This document shows, in pieces, positions 21,132-31,849 of a DNA stretch of 64,000 nucleotides. Numbering within the stretch: the stretch's first letter is position 1; the number at the start of each line of letters is the position of its first letter. The DNA comes from Choristoneura fumiferana (Eukaryota > Arthropoda > Insecta > Lepidoptera > Tortricidae), in the NCBI RefSeq assembly GCF_025370935.1, contig NC_133496.1:11238493-11302492 (forward strand), written 5' to 3'. The notes below the pieces were generated by a model that made no database searches, had not been told where the DNA came from, and was given only the letters and a program-made list of their open reading frames with translations. The position numbers and the translations under genes were made by a program.

Positions 21132-21902
21132 TTTTTAGAGTTCTGTGTCTGTGTCCAAATGGGTAATAAAAACGGGATTCTATTACTAAGACTCCACAGT
21201 GCGTCTGTCTGTCTCTCGTGAACCGTGATAGCTAGACAGTTGAACTTTCCACAGATGATATATTTCTGTTGGCGCTATAACAACAATAATACTAAAAACA
21301 GAATAAAATAAATGTTTAAGGGGGGCTCCAACACAACGAACGTGATTTTTTTGCCGCTTTTTGCTCGATATTAATAACGGCAACAGGTAGTTGCTTGAAA
21401 TATTCACAAAATATTTATTTGTATATTCATTCGAAGCCGTGGTGGCCTGACCTGAAGCCGTGGTGGCCTAGTGGTTTGACCTATCGCCTCTCAAGCAGAG
21501 GGTCGTGGGTTCGAACCCCGGCTCGCACCTCTGAGTTTTTCGAAATTCATGTGCGGAATTACATGTGAAATTTACCACGAGCTTTGCGGTGAAGGAAAAC
21601 CTGCGAAGCGATTCAATGGTGCGTGCGAAGTTCCCAATCCGCACTGGGCCCGCGTGGGAACTATGGCCCAAGCCCTCTTGTTCTGAGAGGAGGCCTGTGC
21701 CCAGCAGTGGGACGTATATAGGCTGGGATGATGATGATATTCATTCACTTCAAAAATAAATAATTAAATTAAAATAAAATAAAATATTTAAGGCGGGCTC
21801 CCATACAGCAAACGTTTTTTTTTGCCGTCTTTTGCTAATGTCTAATGTTGTATAGAGGTACGGAACCCTTCGTGCGGGAGTCCGACTCGCATTTGGTCGC
21901 TT
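21132..21902 (-). mobile_element. GACA-type element split by a SINE
   Basis: The right part (21747-21902, ending GTACGGAACCCTTCGTGCGG) and the left part (21132-21422, with TGTCTGTCTCTCGTGAACCG and AATGTTTAAGGGGGGCTCC) are the two halves of one minus-strand copy. They are separated by the SINE at 21433-21736. Confidence 0.65.
21433..21736 (+). mobile_element. tRNA-derived SINE, family 1
   Basis: The tRNA-like head contains an A-box-like TGGCCTAGTGGTTTGACC and a B box GGTTCGAACCC. The body includes GTGGGAACTATGGCCCAAGC, and the 3' end is GGCTGGGATGATGATGAT. It is flanked by the 10-bp duplication ATATTCATTC (21423-21432 and 21737-21746). The first ~20 bases of the head are repeated (GAAGCCGTGGTGGCCTGACC then GAAGCCGTGGTGGCCTAG). 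Transcription would be by RNA polymerase III, mobilised by a LINE. Confidence 0.85.
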
Positions 21903-21914
21903 TATTTTTATTTT

Positions 21915-22163
21915 GCCCGTGCGAAGCCGGGGCGGGTCGCTAGTATTTAATATATGTAATGAGTGTAATATCTCCCAATGTTTGTTAGTTTGTTTGTTAC
22001 CTCTTCGCGTCTAAACCGCTAGGACCGATTTAGATGAAATTCGGCATATAGATAGTTTGAGTCCCGGGGAAGGTCGGAAGGGCATATCCCGGAAAATTGC
22101 ATAGTTCCCACGGGATAGCGATAAACGAATTCTACGCGAACATAGTCGCGGGCAACAACTAGT
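21915..22163 (+). repeat. Dispersed repeat with GC-rich start
   Basis: CCCGTGCGAAGCCGGGGCGG..GTCGCTAGT, then TTACCTCTTCGCGTCTAAAC and GATGAAATTCGGCATATAGA. It is related to 17570-17780 and, more distantly, to 27330-27552 and 42382-42604. Confidence 0.5.
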
Positions 22164-22164
22164 T

Positions 22165-22242
22165 TAATCATCATCAGCCTCTCTTAGTCCACTGCTGGAC
22201 ATAGGCCTCTTGACCTCTTCGATTGCACGCCACTAATAAGTC
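22165..22242 (-). mobile_element. LINE 3' terminal fragment
   Basis: CATCATCAGCCTCTCTTAGT..TGGACATAGGCCTCTTGACC matches the start of the 17793-18035 fragment. Severely truncated. Confidence 0.45.
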
Positions 22243-22308
22243 TAGTCTAATAATAAATAGTGGCAGAATTAGTTTAGGGCGAGGCGTTGCGACGCATGTG
22301 AGTGTTAG

Positions 22309-22490
22309 TTTAAGTGTAAGTTTTCGGTTACAAAATACGTCTCGATCGCGTTCGCGCTAAAATCTCAATTTGTATGGAAACACAAACATCGCAAACGTTC
22401 CGCTAGAGGCGCTGTTCGTGTTTCCATATAAATTGAGATTTTGACGCGAACGCGATCGAGATGTATTTTGTAACCGAAAACTTACACTAG
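22309..22490. mobile_element. Foldback MITE, family A (copy 2)
   Basis: AAGTGTAAGTTTTCGGTTAC and GTAACCGAAAACTTACACT are exact inverted ends. The centre again holds AACGTTCCGCTAGAGGCGCT. Confidence 0.75.
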
Positions 22491-22959
22491 GAGTACCGGA
22501 GTCGTGTCAAGTAACGACCATGAAGTGGACATTAATTAATGATCACGTCTGCGTAGCCATATGGCAAGATCTCGTACGTTACCTCAGCCACAGAATAAGT
22601 AATAGTACAAGTACAGAAGGTTCTCTCTTTTGATGTTGACGAAAGCCGCCATTTTATATGCCTACGTAATTTTTATTAGCAAAATCACCGCGCATTAAGC
22701 AACATTGAACTCTAGTGGCTGCGCGCGAAGGTCGTTATTATTCATCACCAACGTTTTGGTTTAGGATAGGGTTGTAAATCAATAAAAAACAATACTCACA
22801 ATATAACTTAAGAGTAAATTCGGACAAATACTTAGTTTTCTAGTATTTTTAAATTGACGCGCCTGCGATCTCCAACGGTCACAAAATGAATAATTGTACT
22901 AGGTCGCGTGCCGAACGCGTCGTCGGCTGCCTAAAAGGTTTTGTACGCCCGCAGTGGCA

Positions 22960-23324
22960 TTGATAATTGCAATATCTGAAATTAATTATGGCAAATATGC
23001 GTTCCGGGGCAATGAATGTCTGTGTTTTGAGACAGTTTTGTCTTTCGAAAACCTTTGTACTTCCTTTTTTCCGAACAAAACGGGGACTATGCAACACTGT
23101 GGCATGCTCGATATTTTTATTGTACGGTTTTAAGGTGTATTAAATATAACCCCTAACACCGCTGCGCCCGTGTGCAACGCACACTCTGCACTATAGGTAA
23201 AGACGCCTTTGATTTTAATCTAAACTTTGTTTTCACGCCCGTAATAACAAATTTTGAAAGCCATACTTAAAAACCTCACGCAACAGTGCGCCATCTAGTG
23301 AGACAAAAAACGATAGCCCTCATT
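22960..23324 (-). mobile_element. AATGAGGGCTATCG-type DNA element, truncated and interrupted
   Basis: The right end CGATAGCCCTCATT is intact, and the body matches the complement of 5988-6414. The opposite terminus is missing. About 60 bases from the repeat at 5010-5165 interrupt it near 23145-23210. Confidence 0.6.
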
Positions 23325-23479
23325 ACCTGTCTGTTCTTTTGTCGCACTCGTACTTAATATGGTTTCGAACATCATTGGGTTAACTAGTTAGTGTAATGTT
23401 ATGTACAGAATATGAATATATAAATAAAATAAATATGAATGCAATATTTTTTTGTGAACCAGTTTCACGAAAATCACAC

Positions 23480-23680
23480 AGCTACACGTAGCGTTACGCG
23501 GCGCGACTAGTTCGAGCTAGAGACTGCGAGCGTGCGTGCCGGGCGGTGCTCTGCTCATAGCCCTAGTGAGTGAGTAAACCCACGCCGGCGTGAGGTGTTT
23601 TGATACTTACAGAATCGCACCTATATCGCGAAGTGCGCCGCGCCTGCCTTAGCCTACATACAACGTAGAATTCAGGCAGC
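23480..23680. promoter_or_regulatory. Isolated CpG-rich block
   Basis: About 200 bases rich in CG dinucleotides (GCGTTACGCGGCGCGACTAG, GAGCGTGCGTGCCGGGCGGT, GAAGTGCGCCGCGCC) in AT-rich DNA. On the minus strand a donor (TCT|gtaagt) lies near 23604-23612. This could be a promoter or non-coding first exon, but nothing proves it. Confidence 0.25.
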
Positions 23681-23958
23681 AGAATATTTTACGTTCCTAA
23701 GATGCTAGACACTGCCACACACTTATAATATTTGTGAGAAGGAATGTCTCGTAGGTCATACAGCCTCATCCTTAAAAAAATATTAAACTTGATATTGGCG
23801 GCCAGGAAGTGACAGTTTTTATTGATAGGGTTAAGCCGGCCTATACAATCCTACTTAGTAGATGAAACACCATTAGATGCTGCTTCTCCACCAATTTTGA
23901 GTTCTCCTTCTGCTGATCCTGCGTCAGGAAGAATATCTCTGCCTCCAACTCTAAAACA

Positions 23959-24207
23959 GCAGGGCTACTACGAAATACGAAAATTGAAGTTCGTGTATTT
24001 CCGTATATACTATTTTATACGAGAGCGAGAGAGATGGTACGATTTGAGCTTCGATTTTCGAACTTCGGAGCAGGTAGGCTCTCAGTAGGGCTACTACGAA
24101 ATTCGAAAATCGAAGCTCGTATCGTACCGTCCCTCTCACTCTCGTATGAAATAATATTAGCAATAGCGGGACGGTAAGATACGATACATACGAACTTTGA
24201 TTTCAAG
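23959..24207. mobile_element. Foldback element, GGGCTACTACGAAA family
   Basis: Two partly nested snapback units share GGGCTACTACGAAAT, GATTTTCGAACTTC and CGAGAGCGAGAGAGATGG / CCGTCCCTCTCACTCTCG. The left edge of the 10-kb duplicated segment falls inside this element. Confidence 0.6.
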
Positions 24208-24614
24208 TAGGTACTTATTATTTTATATCTTACTTACAAATATTTCGAATTTTCTCAACAATTTTTATATTTAAAAAATGTTTCATGTCTTTTGGCCATT
24301 AATTTTTCCCGTATGAATAAATAAATAAAAAACAAGTTAGTTAAGCTATCTTAGGTTAGTTCTTTTTTATGTATGTAAACTCATAATTGTATAACTTTAA
24401 TTTAATTAAAGTATATTATTTTTTTATTATGAATAAGCTGAGTCACTGTTAGACTCTATGGATGACATTGCCTTTATCTACCTCTGACGTAAAAAAAGAG
24501 CAGTCACTGTCAGACTGTCAGCTGTGCTGTCAGCCAAGTGTCAGTGTCAGACTGACCTGACTGACCCAAAGAAAGACTTGGACTTTGGACTGACCAACAC
24601 CAACAGCATGTCAC

Positions 24615-24692
24615 AACTTATCTGTGAATTAGACCAAGCGATAACACTACTTGAGCGAAATATTATTTTTTTGATTCACAGATAAGTTGGTC
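24615..24692. repeat. Inverted repeat upstream of the cysteine-rich gene
   Basis: AACTTATCTGTGAATTAGAC opposite TTGATTCACAGATAAGTT, about 45 bases apart. The hairpin is retained in the right copy (about 39900-39977). Possibly a small foldback element or a promoter structure. Confidence 0.5.
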
Positions 24693-24852
24693 AATCTGTA
24701 GTACGTGCGAACGAGCGACGAGTCAATAAAAATAAATAAATAGCGTTCGTCAACCAAACTTCAAAACAGTCCAGAGGAAGTAGAAACTAAAGGCGGTTGT
24801 GTCCTACCACTTTTTAATCATAATCGTTTCAATATTTTACTTTTTTAAAAGA

Positions 24853-25335
24853 ATGTCGAATTCAGTTGTTACATCGCAGCCAACACCATCCGCTCCTTTG
24901 GGTGGAGAAATTGCATCAGAAAAAATGTTACCGAGCGCACCACCAGTAGAATCCGTCGTTCTACCACAACCTATAAACTCTGAGATCTCTGGACGAATGT
25001 ATGCTGAAGTTATGCAAAGAAGGGTGCAAAGGAATCAGGACTTCTGTTGCTTTGCGTGTGCGGACTCATGCGCAGACGATACATGGTGCTGGTATATAAT
25101 GTGTCGAATGTATTGTCAATGCCTCGGGATTTGCTGTGAAAGTTGTGCCAATTGTTTGGATTCGTGCGGAGAAGGTTGTGCCAATTGTTTGCAGGGTTGT
25201 TGTGAGAGTGATCAGGGTGGGAACGATGGGTGCTGCAGTGGCAGTGGTGGGGAGGTTGGGGGTACCAACGATGACTGTTGCACAGGTGGCGATGGAGATG
25301 GCTGCGATTGTGATTGTGGTGGATGCTTTGATTAG
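24853..25335 (+). CDS. Cysteine-rich protein (160 residues), uncharacterised family
   Basis: An intact ATG-to-TAG frame. The start at 24853 is chosen because the sequence to its left offers only a GTG and reads like leader. Residues 1-64 are cysteine-free and Pro/Ser-rich (SVVTSQPTPSAP, PSAPPVESVVLPQPIN), followed by a basic segment (MQRRVQRNQDF). Residues 65-160 contain 25 cysteines. They begin CCFACADSCADDTWCWYIMC, continue with two CANCL modules, and end in a Gly/Asp-rich tail (DGDGCDCDCGGCFD). There is no signal peptide, so the cysteines probably sit in the cytosol or at a membrane face. Acylation or metal binding is conceivable but unproven. SVVT-x-QP links it to the small cysteine-tailed proteins at 8023 and 48964. 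The downstream copy at 40133 is frameshifted. An AATAAA lies near 25719. Confidence 0.75.
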   Translation: MSNSVVTSQPTPSAPLGGEIASEKMLPSAPPVESVVLPQPINSEISGRMYAEVMQRRVQRNQDFCCFACADSCADDTWCWYIMCRMYCQCLGICCESCANCLDSCGEGCANCLQGCCESDQGGNDGCCSGSGGEVGGTNDDCCTGGDGDGCDCDCGGCFD

Positions 25336-25474
25336 AACAATGTTTTATAACTCGGTTCTGGTTAAAAGTGTTCTTATTAACTTATAAAGCACAAAACACT
25401 GAAGGGACAGCAATATTTGATTGTTATAGATGGATGGAAGTTATAAGCAGTGTTATTTTGACATGTAAGATCTT

Positions 25475-25582
25475 ATAGTCAAAATACCATGCACAGGACG
25501 TATCACGCTAACACATGTGACATGTGTGTGTGTGTGTGTGTTTGTGTGTGTTAGCGTGATAAGTTCATGGTATTTTGACTAT
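25475..25582. mobile_element. Small foldback element with a GT microsatellite centre
   Basis: The arms ATAGTCAAAATACCATG and CATGGTATTTTGACTAT with inner ATCACGCTAACACA / TGTGTTAGCGTGAT surround a (GT)n run. TA on both sides fits a Tc1/mariner-type MITE. Present in both duplicated copies (also about 40755-40863); the GT run differs in length. Confidence 0.65.
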
Positions 25583-26630
25583 GAGTGAAATTTATGAAAG
25601 TTTTCGACGTTATATAAGATCTTGTGGCAGTGTCGCCAACTCCTAGAAACTCGAGTTGTTGAACTCAAAATCAATCATTTCATTTTATTTTGAAAATGTA
25701 TTTTATTTTTATTTTCTAATAAATAATTTACATTATTAGAATAATCTTGAGAAGGAATTCTACTCAGGATTTAGGTTATTGTCCAGAGAGTAGACACATG
25801 CTGTGTATATGCTGTATATTTCTGTTACATATATTAATTAAAATACATAGCAAGACATTACATAAAATATATGGCATATATTGTCTCCATGATTTAGCTT
25901 GCTACAATTTTTATCCATAGTGCATTAATTACCTAATATACCTATGTTAAATCTATTTTCATATTGGATGAAGGGTCATATATTATATTAGATATTTATA
26001 ATATAAGATTAAGTAAGATATACAACACGCTTATTGGAAAAAAGGTGTTTGCAAAATACTTTTCTACTTTAAAGAGAGTCCCCATAGAGCATTTTAATTG
26101 TTATACTAATCAAAAGACTTAACAAAGCTCACAATTTTGATATAAATAATACACCACAGGTGCTCAAAAGTAATTTTTGCTCATGGCAATATTTTGAAAT
26201 GTTTTCTGGAAGCTGCTTATATTTAAGTGAATCCTCAACTATATTTTATTTTAGATGTAGTTTCAGTAGCAACCAAATTGCTTTGGATCCTTTTTGTTAA
26301 ACATCGTCCATTTTAACTTCCTTTCTGCAAAAATAGGGCTGTTACAATGTTGGACTTAAGTGTCATAAACTAATACCTGCTAGTCTTCTTAAAAACAAAC
26401 TTAGTTTATATTAAATGTTAGTCTCCAATCGAATACTGGACAGACAGACAAACTTTGCCGCCCACTGTTTCCATTAGTCATACTAGACTAGACAATAAAT
26501 TAATTATTATAACAGTTAAATGTAGAATTAAATATATAAAGTAACTACCTAACTTACTTAATACTTACCTACTAAATTAAATCTAAAAACACGTATTGGG
26601 TTTGATGAAAAATATTTTTTCAGTTTTAAG
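25583..26630. other. Downstream region of the cysteine-rich gene, no gene
   Basis: AT-rich, collinear with the right copy to about 41910. It probably includes the gene's 3' UTR at its start; otherwise nothing recognised. Confidence 0.4.
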
Positions 26631-26643
26631 TATGAGGATAACC

Positions 26644-26952
26644 CCATCCCCATCCCAGCCTATACACGTCCCACTGTTGGGCACAGGCCTCCTCTCAGAA
26701 CAAGAGGGCTTGGGCCATAGTTCCCACGCGGGCCCAGTGCGGATTGGGAACTTCACACGCACCATTGAATTGCTTCGCAGGTTTGTGCAGGTTTCCTCAC
26801 GATGTTTTCCTTCACCGCAAAGCTCGTGGTAAATTTCAAATGTAATTCCGCACATGAATTTCGAAAAACGCAGAGGTGCGAGCCGGGGTTTGAACCTACG
26901 ACCCTCTGCTTGAGAGGCGATAGGTCAAACCACTAGGCCACCACGGCTTTTT
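26644..26952 (-). mobile_element. tRNA-derived SINE, family 1, minus strand
   Basis: Reverse complement of the 21433-21736 family: B box as GGGTTTGAACC and head as GGTCAAACCACTAGGCCACC. It is flanked by the 13-bp target duplication TATGAGGATAACC (26631-26643 and 26953-26965). In the right copy the head of this SINE, one duplication and the following ~130 bases are deleted. Confidence 0.85.
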
Positions 26953-27039
26953 TATGAGGATAACCACCAAAACTTATTGTTTTTTTTTTCTATTTTTGTG
27001 TAAAAATCTTAATGCGGTTCACAGAATACATCTACTTAC

Positions 27040-27168
27040 CAAGTCTCAACAGTATAGTTCATAAAGTTTCGGAAAAAAGTGGCTGTGACATACGGACGGA
27101 CAGACAGACAGACATAACGAATCCATAAGGGTTCCGTGTTTGCCATTTGGCTACGGAACCCTAAAAAG
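27040..27168 (+). mobile_element. GACA-type element, 3' terminal piece
   Basis: GACATACGGACGGACAGACA to TTGGCTACGGAACCCTAAAA. The right copy keeps only the part from about 42129. Confidence 0.55.
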
Positions 27169-27329
27169 GGCCCCATGGTATGGTGCCCAAGTGGCTGGCA
27201 GCACTCGTTGAATGGTGATGGCGATTAGTTGAGAGAGATAGCTGCCAGCCCTTTGATCTCCATTAGTGTCGACCAGGCGCTTTTGCACTGAATACCATAT
27301 AAAGTCATATTTTTTAATATAATATAGTC

Positions 27330-27552
27330 ATACTAGCTTTTGCTCGCGGCTCCGCCCGCGTGGTATTCGGTTATCGCGCGCTGTTCCCGCGGGAACTGTG
27401 CATTTTTCCGGGATAAAAAGTAGCCTTTGTCACTCTCGGGCCCATAAACTATCTCTATGCCAAAAATCACGTCGCTCCGTCGGTTCGTTACGGCGTGAAA
27501 GACGGACAAACATACACACAAACACACACTTTCGCATTTATAGTATTAGTAT
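27330..27552 (-). repeat. Dispersed repeat with CGCGGCTCCGCCCGCG start
   Basis: ACTAGCTTTTGCTCGCGGCT to CACTTTCGCATTTATAGTAT, ending AGTATTAGTATGGA. The counterpart lies at 42382-42604. A common dispersed repeat type without coding capacity; a frame through it is not a gene. Confidence 0.55.
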
Positions 27553-27559
27553 GGATTTA

Positions 27560-28240
27560 ATATTATAAAGTCATATTTGTTATATGCTCATATTTGCCTG
27601 TCTAATGGGAACTATGTCGACTGACATTATGAAAAGTTTTTATTTTATTTTGAATGTGCATTTGTTGTTCAATAAATCAACCATTATATTGCCTGCAGTT
27701 TCGCTGTGTAATATTGGTAAAAAAGCAGTCTATATTATTTATTATGTTATAATGTGCCTTGAATAATTTTGAAGTGTATGTATTTTATGTTACAGATAAG
27801 TAACATCAACATAATTTACCCAGGTATATTACCATCATCTCTAGCTTTTATGTACTTACATCTCAATGCTGGCAATTGAAAGGGTTTTGGGTATGATATA
27901 CTATACTATAGGAATTATTATAAAAAATAATGTAAATTTTTACTAAGATTTATTTTATTTTTATAAATCATTTAAAACTGAAATGGATATTGTTAATGTT
28001 GCAAAATAATGGTATGGAACTCATTTTAATATGTCAACTTATTAAGTCAACAATGTATAAGTGCCTACATAATGTAATGTAGATTTTGTATTGTATTTAT
28101 TGACATAATGTTATGTTAAATTGCATGATCGCATATTGGTGTCGCGTGGGCGTATTAAAAATGTTCTACTTCAGTCAATGTTCTGCTATAACGGACCTCT
28201 TCAGCAGTAAAACCTAGTCTTCTTTATGAATGTAATTTTC
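27560..28240. other. No supported gene
   Basis: AT-rich sequence, collinear with 42612-43535 except that the right copy holds a SINE insertion. Confidence 0.4.
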
Positions 28241-28244
28241 GTAT

Positions 28245-28430
28245 GACTCCTTTTTAGGGTTCCAGAGCCAAAAGGCAAAAACGGAACCTAGTTTCGACAA
28301 GTCCGTCTGTCTGTCTGTCCGTCCATCCGTATGTCACAGGCATTTTACTCGAAAACTACAAGATGTATATCAATTAAATTTGGAGTACAGATGTTTTGTC
28401 AAACCCGCTATTTAGTTTTGTAGTTAAATT
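28245..28430 (-). mobile_element. GACA-type element piece, minus strand
   Basis: TTTTTAGGGTTCCAGAGCCA, then GTCCGTCTGTCTGTCTGTCC and AACTACAAGATGTATATC. The counterpart lies at 43545-43725. Confidence 0.5.
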
Positions 28431-29047
28431 ACAAAAATAAATATTTATAGGGGGGCACGTAACGGAAATTGAAAAAAATAATAATTATTAACTCGGTTCA
28501 ACGTGTGGCACCATAGTTCAACAGCTCTTTTGAAAAGATAGTAAGCTTCTTCAAAAACTTTTTTGATTAAGTGAAGATTTCCGGAAATAATCGCTCCCAA
28601 AGTACCTACCTAGCAAAAATGCCCCTCTACCTGTAATCCGTTTGTCCAAAAAATATGGAAAGTTAAAACGCTTAATAAATACTTTCAATGAAAATTTATT
28701 TCAACATGACGGAAATACCGTTTTTGAGTTATTAGAAAAACTGCCTTTCTCAACAAAAGGACGTAAGTGCCGTGAAGATTACTGAGTTTCTCAGGTAATA
28801 GATTTTAAGACTGTAGTAAGTGTTTTAATTGTGTTACTTATAACGCACAATAATATTAGGTACTTGATTTTTTTCGTAATGTGCGACACGCTCTTGTTAT
28901 AGAATAATGGTGTTTACCCATGCGTTACGGTTTATTAGGATGAGGCATTAGTTTTTGCCAATTTTCAACCGACTTCAAAAAAGGAGGTTCTCAATTCGTC
29001 TGTGTTTTTTTGTGTGTTTGTTACGCGATAACTCCGCAAATCAGTAA

Positions 29048-29230
29048 AGCCGCGTATCCATTAGAGCAGCCTCAGGCCGAGCACCGCGAGCCGAGCCATA
29101 TTTTGTCGGTTTTTTGGCCGTGCTCAAAGAAGCCTCAGTCTGAGCCGTGCCTTTGGCAGCGTCCCCACTTGCGCGGCCTCGGAGCGAGGCAGCCGCTCGG
29201 CCCGAGGCTCCCTCTAGTGGATACGCGGCT
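29048..29230. mobile_element. PIF/Harbinger-like MITE, present only in the left copy
   Basis: The termini AGCCGCGTATCCA / TGGATACGCGGCT enclose a GC-rich 183-base element. TAA is duplicated at 29045-29047 and 29231-29233, and the right copy has a single TAA at the same point (CAGTAATATC, near 44309). A 3-bp TAA duplication is typical of PIF/Harbinger elements. The empty site makes the boundaries exact. Confidence 0.85.
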
Positions 29231-29646
29231 TAATATCTTATTTTTGAGCAAGAGTGACGCTTCGTCAAGCCCGATCTCCGTGCAAGTTTAAAGCAAACTA
29301 GTTATTTAAGTGATAAATGGAGCTCCGAACTAAACTGGGGTTTAGAGGCAGAACATCTGGCTTTTTAGGCAGATAGGCGTCTCGTGCTTTTGACCTGCGT
29401 GAAATTTCTACTCCTTTTAGTAGGTATTAACTAATTATTGAACTGCGGAAAGTGCAAAAAATGTGCCAAGTTGCTTAGCCGAAAAGAAACATATTCGTAA
29501 CTAATAGGATTTAGAAATTACTATCAAGAACTCACTGAAATTAAGAGATTATTTAAATTTTATTTATTTAAGTTGTTGTAATTAAGTATTTCGTAATTAA
29601 GTTTATTGTTATTGATATGATAAGATTACCTAAGTACCTATCGCTT

Positions 29647-29722
29647 CTTTGCGACAAAACTGTGCAATGCTATCTCCAAAGTGGCGATATTAGATACCAG
29701 ATGTAACAGTTTTGTCGCAAAG
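29647..29722. repeat. Perfect 16-bp stem hairpin, conserved in both copies
   Basis: CTTTGCGACAAAACTG (29647-29662) and CAGTTTTGTCGCAAAG (29707-29722) are exact inverted complements around a 44-base loop. The same stem occurs in the right copy (about 44752-44822). Small foldback element or structured RNA. Confidence 0.6.
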
Positions 29723-29969
29723 GTGTGCTATGCTTGTTTCTAAAAATGTCTGCTCATTACTTTAGTTTGTCTTTTGTGTTTATTGCATAAGTCACAATCA
29801 TTTAAGATAAGCCAAGATAAAATAAGCAGTTTGTAGGCAGAAGCCATATTGTCTAACGCTGTTTTTCCATTCTTTTTTTATAGCAGGTACTTACGACCGT
29901 CTTAACATGTAATTCATTTCGCGACGGCCTTGTAAAAGAAAATATCTGCGTTTAGCTTTAGATACAGTA

Positions 29970-30157
29970 CCCTTAGTGTAAGTTTTCGGTTGCAAAATAC
30001 GTCCCGATCGCGTTCGCGTTAAACTCTCAATTTATATAGAAACACGAACAGCGCCTCTAGCGGAACGTTTGCGATGTTCGTGTTTCCATACAAATTGAGA
30101 TTTTAACGCGAACGCGAACGAGACGTATTTTGTACTGAAAACTTACACTAAGGGCAC
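29970..30157. mobile_element. Foldback MITE, family A (copy 3), left copy only
   Basis: CCTTAGTGTAAGTTTTCGG and ACTTACACTAAGGG ends with the family centre in inverse orientation. In the right copy this position instead holds a dispersed repeat plus the left part of a hAT-like element, so insertion here went with loss of ~300 bases. Confidence 0.7.
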
Positions 30158-30169
30158 AATCTTATGTTT

Positions 30170-30363
30170 TTTTAAACAAAAAATAACTTAATCTCGTAAT
30201 CACATTATTAGATGCGTTCGTATAAACTGGATAATTCTCGGAACAAAGTACAAACGGAACGCACTTCGTTCGAACGAGACTGCCATAGACAATTTGGCGC
30301 CAAAACGAAAAATGAATATTCGCATTCGCGAATGTTCAAAAAATGACATTCGTTACATCACTA
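30170..30363. mobile_element. hAT-like MITE, truncated copy
   Basis: The right end ATTCGTTACATCACTA and the following GTACAGGT are retained, but the left terminus is missing. The complete copy is at 45203-45578. Confidence 0.65.
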
Positions 30364-30383
30364 GTACAGGTGCAAAAGAGTAG

Positions 30384-31682
30384 GTACGGCCACATTTAGA
30401 TGAAAATACATATAATGATATTATAAAAAGTTGTTGTGTAAAGCGTCATGTATGTATTTATATTTTGTTTTATGTTTGTTCCTGTGTTTGTTTTATGGCG
30501 TTAAATAAATGTATTTACTTTCTTTTCATTTTAAATTATTTAATTTGTTTATTTAGTTTTGCATGGCTGCTGAATTTAACCATGGAGTCCATTTTGATAC
30601 AGTTCGCACCCCAATTACATTATAATAATATAGGGTAGGAACCTACATATAAATAGTGCTGATTTGACGCGATTTGGATTTTAATTCATGAGCCATCATG
30701 GACCCATTTCACAGTTAACGTCATAGTGATATCTCATTAATCAACAAGGAAAATCGTAACGGCTTTTGCTTAGAAAAGGTTCCATCACAAAACAGATAGG
30801 TGTTTTGTGGTTCTAATGGTGGCTCATGTATCAAAAGTCCTTGACCGTAAGTACCTACCTAATTAATGCTTTGTGCAGCATTTTCATGTGAATGTTTGTT
30901 GATAAGATATTTAATCATTTTTGAACGTCCATTAAATATATGTATAGACATGTTTTTAAGCTAGTACCTATATATATAAGCTAAAACAGTGGTGATGTAT
31001 TTTTTTCCACTGGATAGGTGAAACTCGACCAAAGTTCAGGAAAAGAGGAGGCAAATGTGATTTTATTTTAATTTGGTATAGGTATGTATGTGACCTGACC
31101 ATCTATCTCTATGTCTCTACCTGTATGAAAAAGACGTCCAAAAACATTTTTTTTCTAAATATATGTATATTAATAAGGAGTTGAGCTTAAAACTAAAACC
31201 AGATAAAAATAAAACTAACGTTCTATGTGCGTAGGTAAATAATTATCTTTAAATGTTGCAAGTCGAATTAATTAATCGGATTAATTTTTGGTGCGGATGC
31301 GGATGCAAGTACAGTCAGAAAAGGTTGTATCATTGAAATATTTTTTATAAAAAACTTATTTGCTGCAAGAATGCTAAAATTTTAAAACGTTTAAAAAGTT
31401 AGAAGTATAATGCTTTGATCCGTCCAGGATTGACAATAATTTGTAATACATATTTTGATTATTTACTAGTTTCACTACCAGTCATTGTATTTACAAATCA
31501 TCGATTTATTAAACAAACATACGTTAAACACCTACCTCGAACTTAAAGCTAAACTTTAGCCTTTGAGCCATCGATTACTTTGAGCGTGTAATTCGATTAA
31601 GGATTGTACCGCCTTGCCCGCTTTTAGTCGATGTGCGGAGGCACTACCTACCGTGCCCCCAGATTACTTCGTTACCTTTATA
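30384..31682. other. 1.3 kb present only in the left duplicated copy
   Basis: Copies are collinear up to AAAAGAGTAG and resume at TTTGGTGGGATA. The intervening 1299 bases have no counterpart at 45598 in the right copy. The first ~50 bases (ACATTTAGATGAAAATA) resemble the reverse complement of the repeat at about 56730-56760. No gene is recognised. Confidence 0.6.
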
Positions 31683-31849
31683 TTTGGTGGGATAATGTTG
31701 AATGTTGTATTTGGTCAATATTTTAATTAATGTTTAATTTTTTAATATTTATTTCTATTTTTATATGAAAGTTCATGTATTATTAAGTTACTAACTTTAT
31801 TTTTACTTAGGTGTAAGTATGTTGTTTTTTCATGTAACTAGATTAGGTA

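Noticed and set aside
21186..21407. Open frames across GACA-type elements (also near 18745-19204, 27333-27527 and 42385-42579)
   Set aside because: They read through dispersed repeats and their (GACA)n runs in several frames; not genes.
21450..21520. tRNA-like A and B boxes (also at 26880-26945, 42905-42975, 53345-53420)
   Set aside because: They are the heads of SINEs with 3' bodies and, in most cases, target-site duplications. No acceptor stem or 3' end fits a functional tRNA.
24799..24852. Longer N-terminus for the cysteine-rich protein, from a GTG
   Set aside because: A eukaryotic gene should start at ATG, the right copy lacks an equivalent extension, and the ATG at 24853 precedes the family motif SVVT.
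28960..29290. 93-codon open frame in the left duplicated copy
   Set aside because: Most of it lies in the Harbinger-like MITE and is absent from the right copy.
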